A stretch of 18,597 bases of DNA, taken from contig CAUCBQ010000023.1 in the NCBI GenBank assembly GCA_958441075.1, positions 1 to 18,597 of the forward strand. Reading direction: 5' to 3'. Positions 13,512 to 18,597 of the stretch are shown one piece after another (positions within the stretch are counted from its first letter, which is position 1; each line of letters begins with the position of its first letter). Source of the stretch: an uncultured Clostridiaceae bacterium. Lineage in GTDB: Bacteria > Bacillota > Clostridia > Lachnospirales > Lachnospiraceae. Made by a program: the position numbers and the translations under genes. The notes under the pieces were generated by a model. That model did no database searches, was not told where the DNA came from, and was given only the letters and a program-made list of their open reading frames with translations.

Positions 13512-14753
13512 TTATTCTATATTTTTCAGCACTTTCTCCAACCGTTTCACCATTTCATCCACATCTTCCTTCTGAATAATGAGCGGCGGAACGAACCGGA
13601 TAATATGGCTTCCCGCGCTGATCAAAACCAGCCTTTCTTCCAGAAGCGCCTTTGATACCACAGAACCTGCCGGAACCGTAAACTCCAGCCCCTGAATCAG
13701 CCCGCGTCCTCTGTGACCGCAGATCACCTTATATTTTGCAGAAAGCTCCTCTAATTTTTCATAAAGATATGCTCCCACCTCTTTTACATGGTCTGTAATG
13801 TGCCTTTTTTCAAAAATATCCAGCACTGCGCCGGCTGCCGCCGTTACCAGAGGATTCCCTCCATAGGTGGTGCCGTGATCTCCGGGAACCATAGCCTGGG
13901 CAGCTTTTCCGCAGGCCAGGAAGGCTCCGATGGGAACGCCGTTTCCAAGAGCCTTTGCCACGGTCATCACATCCGGCTTTACACCGTAATACTGCCAGGC
14001 AAACATCTCTCCGGTCCGGCCCATTCCGCACTGAATCTCATCTAAAATCAGCAGAATATCATGCTCGTCACACAGGGCACGAATCCCTTTTAAAAAATTT
14101 TCCTCTGCCGGGTAGATACCTCCCTCGCCCTGAATCGTTTCCATGATAATGGCGCAGGTTTTCTCCGTGATCTGTGCCTTTACGCTGTCCAGATCATTAA
14201 ACTGAGCAAAACGGATTCCCGGAATCAGGGGTGCAAAGGGAGTCCTGTAATGTGCATTTCCCGTTACGGACAAAGCCCCCAGACTGCGTCCGTGGAAGGA
14301 ATGGTTCATGGCAATAATCTCCCCTGTCAGATCCATGTCACCTTCCTCACAGCCGTCAAAGCCGTCTCCCATCGCTTCATGAAGCTTATTATAGTGATAT
14401 CTCTTTGCAATCTTTAAAGCGCCCTCAACGGCCTCGGTGCCGCTGTTTGTAAAAAACACCTTATCCATGCCGGAAGCCTTTAAAAGCTTCTCTCCGGCTG
14501 CAACAGAGGGCTCATTGTAAAACAGGTTGGAAATATGGGTCAGCTTATCCAGCTGCGACTTTACCGCCTGCGTATATTCCTCATCTCCGTATCCCAGGCC
14601 CATTACTGCAATTCCTGCGCCGAAATCCAGATATTCCTGCCCTTCGCTGTCCCAGAGGGTTACGCCTTTTCCGTGGTCAAACACCACAGGAAACCGGTTA
14701 TATGTTTTATAAAGAACCTGTTCCGCCCGGTTAATCATCTTCTCATCAGCCAT
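13512..14753 (-). CDS. argD: Acetylornithine aminotransferase
   Basis: A pyridoxal-phosphate enzyme converting N-acetylglutamate semialdehyde and glutamate to N-acetylornithine and 2-oxoglutarate, in the cytosol. About 413 residues. Class III aminotransferase signs are the cofactor phosphate site NSGTEAVEGALKIAKRY (103-119), HSFHGRS (151-157), LILDEIQCGMGRTG (235-248) and the Schiff-base Lys267 in TVAKALGNGVPIGAF. I chose the ATG at 14753 (AGAGG 7 nt upstream); it overlaps the argB end by 8 nt, which implies coupling. A longer frame to 14891 is argB antisense-frame sequence. An acidic insertion of about 15-20 residues at about 122-144 (NKLHEAMGDGFDGCEEGDMD) precedes HSFHGRS and is longer than in most ArgD proteins. 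No strong terminator follows. Confidence 0.95.
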   Translation of the reverse strand: MADEKMINRAEQVLYKTYNRFPVVFDHGKGVTLWDSEGQEYLDFGAGIAVMGLGYGDEEYTQAVKSQLDKLTHISNLFYNEPSVAAGEKLLKASGMDKVFFTNSGTEAVEGALKIAKRYHYNKLHEAMGDGFDGCEEGDMDLTGEIIAMNHSFHGRSLGALSVTGNAHYRTPFAPLIPGIRFAQFNDLDSVKAQITEKTCAIIMETIQGEGGIYPAEENFLKGIRALCDEHDILLILDEIQCGMGRTGEMFAWQYYGVKPDVMTVAKALGNGVPIGAFLACGKAAQAMVPGDHGTTYGGNPLVTAAAGAVLDIFEKRHITDHVKEVGAYLYEKLEELSAKYKVICGHRGRGLIQGLEFTVPAGSVVSKALLEERLVLISAGSHIIRFVPPLIIQKEDVDEMVKRLEKVLKNIE

Positions 14754-15636
14754 GGTAATACCTCTCGTCTTCCTTTGAATTATAAATGGCAGTTCCAATA
14801 CCCTTATCTGTAAAAATTTCAAGCAGCAGACAGTGTGGAATCCGTCCGTCCAGAATATGAACTCTGGAAACACCGTTTTTAATCGCGTCAATACAGTTTT
14901 GAAGCTTCGGGAGCATACCGCCTCCCAGGCTTCCGCTGTCTACAAAGGCCTGCGCCTCATCTACTTCCATTTCGGAAATCAGGGAAGCCTTGTTTTCAAA
15001 ATCCTTATATACCCCCTCTACATCGGTAAGGAACGCCAGCTTTTCCGCCTGAACTGCCCTAGCAATGGCGCAGGCTGCGTCATCTGCGTTGATATTGTAG
15101 CTCTGAAAATGCCCGTCATAGCCGATTGGACAGATAATAGGCAGAAAATCCTTTTCCAACAGGTCATGGATAATTTCCGGATCTACAGAATCAATCTCTC
15201 CCACATAGCCGATATCCTGACCTCCGGAAAGCTTTTTATGACATTTTAACATCATTCCGTCCTTGCCGCTGATACCTACTGCCTTGATGCCAAGCTCATT
15301 TACAAGCTGAACCAGACTCTTATTTACCTTATTCAGTACCATTTCCACGATCTCCATGGTAGGTTCGTCGGTGACACGCAGACCGTTGATAAACTGAGGT
15401 TCCATCCCCACCTTCCCTACCCAGCGGCTGATTTCCTTTCCTCCGCCGTGGACAATAATAGGCTTAAAGCCTACCAGCTTTAAAAGAACTACGTCCTGAA
15501 TTACCTTTTTCTTCAGTTCCTCATCTACCATGGCGCTTCCGCCATACTTAATCACAACGATCTTACGGTTAAAGCGCTGAATATATGGAAGGGCCTCAAT
15601 TAAAACAGCCGCCTTCTGCATTGGTTCCAGATTCAT
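14746..15636 (-). CDS. argB: Acetylglutamate kinase
   Basis: Phosphorylates N-acetylglutamate, the committed step of arginine synthesis. 296 residues with the amino-acid-kinase fold: IVVIKYGGSAM (Lys30, glycine loop), IIVHGGGKEISRW (Gly64-66) and the C-terminal nucleotide region YNINADDAACAIARAVQAEKLAFLTDVEGVY. The N-terminus carries an extra helix of about 20 residues (EPMQKAAVLIEALPYIQRF) of the kind found in arginine-inhibited hexameric kinases. That fits a pathway using the ArgJ acetyl cycle, in which this enzyme is the feedback point (inference). GGAGG lies about 10 nt before the ATG. It follows argJ by 49 nt and overlaps argD by 8 nt. Confidence 0.97.
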   Translation of the reverse strand: MNLEPMQKAAVLIEALPYIQRFNRKIVVIKYGGSAMVDEELKKKVIQDVVLLKLVGFKPIIVHGGGKEISRWVGKVGMEPQFINGLRVTDEPTMEIVEMVLNKVNKSLVQLVNELGIKAVGISGKDGMMLKCHKKLSGGQDIGYVGEIDSVDPEIIHDLLEKDFLPIICPIGYDGHFQSYNINADDAACAIARAVQAEKLAFLTDVEGVYKDFENKASLISEMEVDEAQAFVDSGSLGGGMLPKLQNCIDAIKNGVSRVHILDGRIPHCLLLEIFTDKGIGTAIYNSKEDERYYHG

Positions 15637-15685
15637 TTCTCATTTTCCTCCCTGAATTCATGTTCTTTCTGTTCACGCCGCCATT

Positions 15686-16912
15686 TTATGACCGGTAATC
15701 AGCATTGATCTTTACATAATCAAAGGTCAGATCGCAGCCCCAGGCTGCCGCCTCTTCCTTTCCCATCTTAATATCTGCAATGGCTGTTACCTCCGGCTCT
15801 GAAAGGATCTTTGTCGCCTGCTCCTCACTGTAATCCACAGCCACGCCGTCCTTTATGATCTGCATACTGCCTGCAGCGCTCTCAAAATACAGATCCACCT
15901 GTTCCGGATCAAATTCTGCTCCGGAATAACCCATAGCACAGAGAATCCGCCCCCAGTTGGCGTCATGGCCGAAAATAGCCGCCTTGGTCAGGCTGGAGGT
16001 AATAACCGATTTTGCCAGAACCTTTGCCTGCTCCTTTGTCTGCGCGCCTGTGATTTTTACCTCAAAAAGAGCGGTACAGCCTTCACCGTCCCCTGCCATC
16101 TTTTTTGCAAGAGTTTCGTTGATATAGTTTAATGCCTGGCAGAAGGCACTGTAATCCTCATTTTTCTCTGTGATTTCAGGATTGCCTGCAAGTCCGTTTG
16201 CCAAAAGCAGAACCGTATCATTAGTAGAGGTATCTCCGTCTACGGAAATCATATTGTAGGTATCCTTGATATCCTCGCTTAATGCCTCCTGAAGCAGTTC
16301 CTTTGAAATAGCCGCATCCGTTGTAACAAAGCTTAACATGGTGCACATATTGGGATGGATCATGCCGGAGCCCTTGCACATACCGCCGATTGTAACAGGC
16401 ACACCGCCGAGAATTACCTGAACAGCCACTTCCTTATTTTTCGTATCTGTTGTCATAATTGCCTTTGAAGCCTCGGTTCCGCTCTCCAGACTGTCTCCCA
16501 GTCCGGGAGCCATAGCCCGAATCCCTGCTTCAATACGGTCCATGGGAAGCTGCATTCCGATCACTCCGGTAGAAGCCACCAGAACGCTGTCTTCCTTAAT
16601 ATTCAGCGCCTCTGCCGCAGCCTTTGCAGTCTGCGCACAGTAGTCCATGCCCTCCTTTCCCGTACAGGCATTGGCGATGCCTGCGTTTACGATCACTGCC
16701 TGAGCCTTTGCACCTCCTGCCACCTGTGCCTTATCCCATTTTACAGGGGCTGCCTTTACCAGATTGGTGGTAAATGTGCCCGCTGACTCACAGGGAACCT
16801 GACTGTAGATCATAGCCATATCGGGGCGGTTCTTATATTTGATTCCTGCTGCTGTGGATGCCGCCATAAATCCCTTTGGGGCTGTAACGCCGCCCTGAAT
16901 CACTTCATACAT
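15686..16912 (-). CDS. argJ: Glutamate N-acetyltransferase / ornithine acetyltransferase
   Basis: Transfers the acetyl group from N-acetylornithine back to glutamate, regenerating acetylglutamate and releasing ornithine; bifunctional forms can also use acetyl-CoA. 408 residues, normal length. The precursor cleaves itself before a catalytic Thr in the motif KGSGMIHPNMCTMLSF, so Thr191 becomes the N-terminus of the beta chain. The residue before it is Cys190, where the textbook motif has Ala. STGVIGMQLPM (114-124) supplies the oxyanion-hole Thr-Gly, and the C-terminal half carries FGHDANWGRILCAMGYSG. AGGAGG lies upstream of the ATG. Whether this copy is mono- or bifunctional cannot be read from sequence alone. 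Confidence 0.96.
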   Translation of the reverse strand: MYEVIQGGVTAPKGFMAASTAAGIKYKNRPDMAMIYSQVPCESAGTFTTNLVKAAPVKWDKAQVAGGAKAQAVIVNAGIANACTGKEGMDYCAQTAKAAAEALNIKEDSVLVASTGVIGMQLPMDRIEAGIRAMAPGLGDSLESGTEASKAIMTTDTKNKEVAVQVILGGVPVTIGGMCKGSGMIHPNMCTMLSFVTTDAAISKELLQEALSEDIKDTYNMISVDGDTSTNDTVLLLANGLAGNPEITEKNEDYSAFCQALNYINETLAKKMAGDGEGCTALFEVKITGAQTKEQAKVLAKSVITSSLTKAAIFGHDANWGRILCAMGYSGAEFDPEQVDLYFESAAGSMQIIKDGVAVDYSEEQATKILSEPEVTAIADIKMGKEEAAAWGCDLTFDYVKINADYRS

Positions 16913-16925
16913 AATACGTTTCCTC

Positions 16926-17390
16926 CTATTTTACAAACCGTGTAATATTTTCCTCATTGAGTATAAATTCATAGCTGTTAATATCTTCCCGTTCTGTCCA
17001 GCCGATGCCCTTCCAGAAGGCATTTCCAATCTCATTGCTCTTAAAGGCGATCAGGCTGATCTTACTGACCCCTTCCTTTTGAAGAGCATGGATAGCCGTC
17101 CGAACCATCCTGTAGCCGATTCCGTGCTTTCGGTAAGCCGGGTCTACGCAGACATGGTAGAAGCAGCCCGTGCGCCCGTCATGACCGCAGAGAATATTTC
17201 CCACAATCCGCCCATTCTGTACCGCCACCACGCTGGTAGTAGGATTGCGCCTCAAAAAGCGGTCAACTCCCTCTCTGGAATCATCTATGCTCCGGATGCC
17301 GAAGCCCCGGATCTCTGTCCACAGCCGATACACGGCTTCATAATCCTCTATGGTCATTTCACGGATCAGAATATCCATTGTTCCTGACAT
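16926..17390 (-). CDS. GNAT family N-acetyltransferase inside the arg operon
   Basis: A single-domain acetyl-CoA-dependent acetyltransferase, 154 residues. The acetyl-CoA loop is in VDPAYRKHGIGYRMV (82-96; RKHGIG fits R/Q-x-x-G-x-G/A). The N-terminal part (ILIREMTIEDYEAVYRLWTEI) and AFWKGIGW near the end are standard GNAT elements. Overall it resembles the short YpeA-like group. AGGAG is 8 nt before the ATG. It sits between argC and argJ in the same orientation with only 13 nt before argJ, so it is co-expressed with arginine synthesis. It may be a short acetylglutamate synthase that primes the cycle, but the GNAT family is too broad to fix the substrate. It could equally acetylate another amine or a protein. 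Confidence 0.88.
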   Translation of the reverse strand: MSGTMDILIREMTIEDYEAVYRLWTEIRGFGIRSIDDSREGVDRFLRRNPTTSVVAVQNGRIVGNILCGHDGRTGCFYHVCVDPAYRKHGIGYRMVRTAIHALQKEGVSKISLIAFKSNEIGNAFWKGIGWTEREDINSYEFILNEENITRFVK

Positions 17391-17447
17391 TGGTACCGCT
17401 CCTTTCTGTCTCTCTTATGGAAAAATGATGAGCCTTTTTCCCCGTCA

Positions 17448-18488
17448 TCACGGGAATAAGGGCACCTGCTTTAAGCCTGTATTTTCAGGAAGGCCGAACA
17501 TCAGATTCATATTCTGAATGGCCTGTCCGGCTGCGCCCTTTACCATATTGTCAATTGCTCCCATCATCACTACCCGTTTTGTCCTGGGGTCAAGCTTAAA
17601 ATTCACATCTGCAAAATTGCTTCCCTCTACCCATCTTGTCTGCGGAACCACTCCCGGTTCCAGAAGGCGGACAAAATATTCATCCTTATAATATTTCTCA
17701 TAGGCGGCTCTTATCTCTTCTTCCGTCACATCCTTTGTAATGGATGCGTAGGCCGTTACCAGAATCCCCCGGTTCATGGGAACCAGATGGGGGGTAAAAC
17801 TGATGGTCACAGGCTCTCCTGCCGCATAGGACAGCTGCTCCTCGATTTCAGGCGTGTGGCGGTGGACACCTACGCCATATGCCTTGATGTTTTCATTTAC
17901 CTCGCAGAACAGACTGTCTACCTTCGCGCCTCTTCCCGCTCCGGAGGTGCCGGACTTGGCGTCAATGATCAATGTATTGGGATCAATGATCCCTTCCTTT
18001 ACCAATGGATATACAGATAAGAAGGAACAGGTGGGAAAGCAGCCCGGATTGGCAATCAGCCTTGCTTCCTTTATCTTCTCCCTGTTGATCTCCGGCAGGC
18101 CGTAAACAGCTTCTTTAATATATTCCGGTGAACCATGCTCCAGCTTATACCACTGTTTATAAATTTCCACATCCTTAATACGGAAATCCGCGCTGAGATC
18201 AATGATCTTTACTCTTGAAAGGATCTCCTCATTTACCAAAGCAGAACACAGGCCCTGGGGAGTTGCTGTGAATACCACATCCACCTGCTGTGACAGTTCC
18301 TTCATATTATCATCCATACACTGCGCATCCACCAGCTTAAACATATTCTGATAGATTGATGCATATTTCTGATCAATATAACTCCTTGAACCATACCATT
18401 TTATCTCCACATCCTCTCTCTGAAGCAGAAGCCTTGCCAGCTCTCCTCCTGCATATCCTGTAGATCCGATAATTCCTGCCTTAATCAT
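17448..18488 (-). CDS. argC: N-acetyl-gamma-glutamyl-phosphate reductase
   Basis: NADPH-dependent reduction of N-acetylglutamyl phosphate to the semialdehyde, the third step of arginine synthesis. 346 residues, normal length. The N-terminal Rossmann motif is GIIGSTGYAGGELARLL (Gly8, Gly11, Gly14). The catalytic Cys150 lies in IANPGCFPTCSF, and GVHRHTPEIEEQL is the conserved His-containing segment of the substrate site. AAGGAG is 10 nt before the ATG at 18488. An earlier ATG in another frame closes after four codons. It is the first gene of the arg operon and directly follows an ArgR-type promoter. Confidence 0.97.
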   Translation of the reverse strand: MIKAGIIGSTGYAGGELARLLLQREDVEIKWYGSRSYIDQKYASIYQNMFKLVDAQCMDDNMKELSQQVDVVFTATPQGLCSALVNEEILSRVKIIDLSADFRIKDVEIYKQWYKLEHGSPEYIKEAVYGLPEINREKIKEARLIANPGCFPTCSFLSVYPLVKEGIIDPNTLIIDAKSGTSGAGRGAKVDSLFCEVNENIKAYGVGVHRHTPEIEEQLSYAAGEPVTISFTPHLVPMNRGILVTAYASITKDVTEEEIRAAYEKYYKDEYFVRLLEPGVVPQTRWVEGSNFADVNFKLDPRTKRVVMMGAIDNMVKGAAGQAIQNMNLMFGLPENTGLKQVPLFP

Positions 18489-18562
18489 AATTCATACTCT
18501 CCTTTTTAAAAACATTTGGGCCTTTCTTCCTGTCCCAAAGCATTGCCTATAGGATTTTGATT

Positions 18563-18597
18563 TTCATAATTATACATCCTCAATGCATAATATGCAA
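18563..18597 (-). promoter_or_regulatory. argC operon promoter with two ArgR-like boxes
   Basis: On the minus strand, TTGCAT (18592-18597) and a perfect TATAAT (18569-18574) are 17 bp apart. Two A/T-rich palindromes cover them: TGCATAATATGCA (18584-18596) over the -35 and TTCATAATTATACA (18563-18576) over the -10. Their centres are about 21 bp apart, the two-turn spacing of tandem ARG boxes. The match to the box consensus is moderate. The window ends at the -35. Confidence 0.65.

Noticed and set aside
17421..17450. TGATGA/TCATCA hairpin followed by TTTTT after argC (minus strand)
   Set aside because: Six A/T-rich pairs closing a 13-nt loop is too weak to call a terminator inside an operon, though partial attenuation is possible.
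1..18597. CRISPR arrays, transposases, phage genes, tRNA or rRNA genes, riboswitches
   Set aside because: I looked on both strands for regular repeats, IS-type inverted repeats and RNA gene signatures and saw none that hold up.

Overview
The window looks like chromosomal DNA of an anaerobic, probably spore-forming Firmicute of the Lachnospiraceae/Clostridium type. The evidence is a class III (strictly anaerobic) ribonucleotide reductase, a YtaF-type sporulation membrane protein, strong AGGAGG-type ribosome binding sites, a lipoprotein ABC transporter paired with YesM/YesN-type two-component genes, and the argCJBD order. Most genes lie on the minus strand. I see no CRISPR array, insertion sequence, phage module, rRNA or tRNA.

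Layout. (1) 1-1300: an in-frame internally deleted mscL remnant on the minus strand, then two small XRE-type regulators on the plus strand, closed by a strong bidirectional terminator. (2) 1312-3523: nrdD with two near-consensus NrdR boxes embracing its promoter. (3) 3590-6633: a minus-strand operon of metallophosphoesterase, scpA, scpB and ytaF. (4) 6719-7335: a divergent plus-strand XRE regulator with a histone-H1-like lysine tail, then a bidirectional terminator. (5) 7314-13468: a solute-uptake locus read from high to low coordinates. It holds a lipoprotein substrate-binding protein, an internal terminator, a fused double permease, an ATPase, then (from a second promoter) a YesM-type kinase and a YesN-type AraC response regulator. 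(6) 13512-18597: an arginine operon argC, GNAT acetyltransferase, argJ, argB, argD, with a promoter covered by two ArgR-like boxes at the window edge.

How the parts work together. The arg genes cover four steps from N-acetylglutamate to N-acetylornithine plus acetyl recycling by ArgJ. The embedded GNAT is a candidate source of the priming acetylation. The ABC transporter resembles ferric-uptake FbpABC by family, but its binding protein lacks the iron-binding Tyr-Tyr pair, and its neighbouring kinase has almost no extracytoplasmic sensor. This recalls the staphylococcal HptA-HptS-HptR sugar-phosphate system, so the binding protein may be both carrier and sensor.

Most of the window is ordinary housekeeping sequence. 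The points that deserve a second look are the mscL mini-gene, the large dyad over the binding-protein promoter and ribosome binding site, the lysine-tailed regulator, the GNAT inside the arg operon, and the transporter/two-component pairing. I found no clear evidence of a wholly new system.
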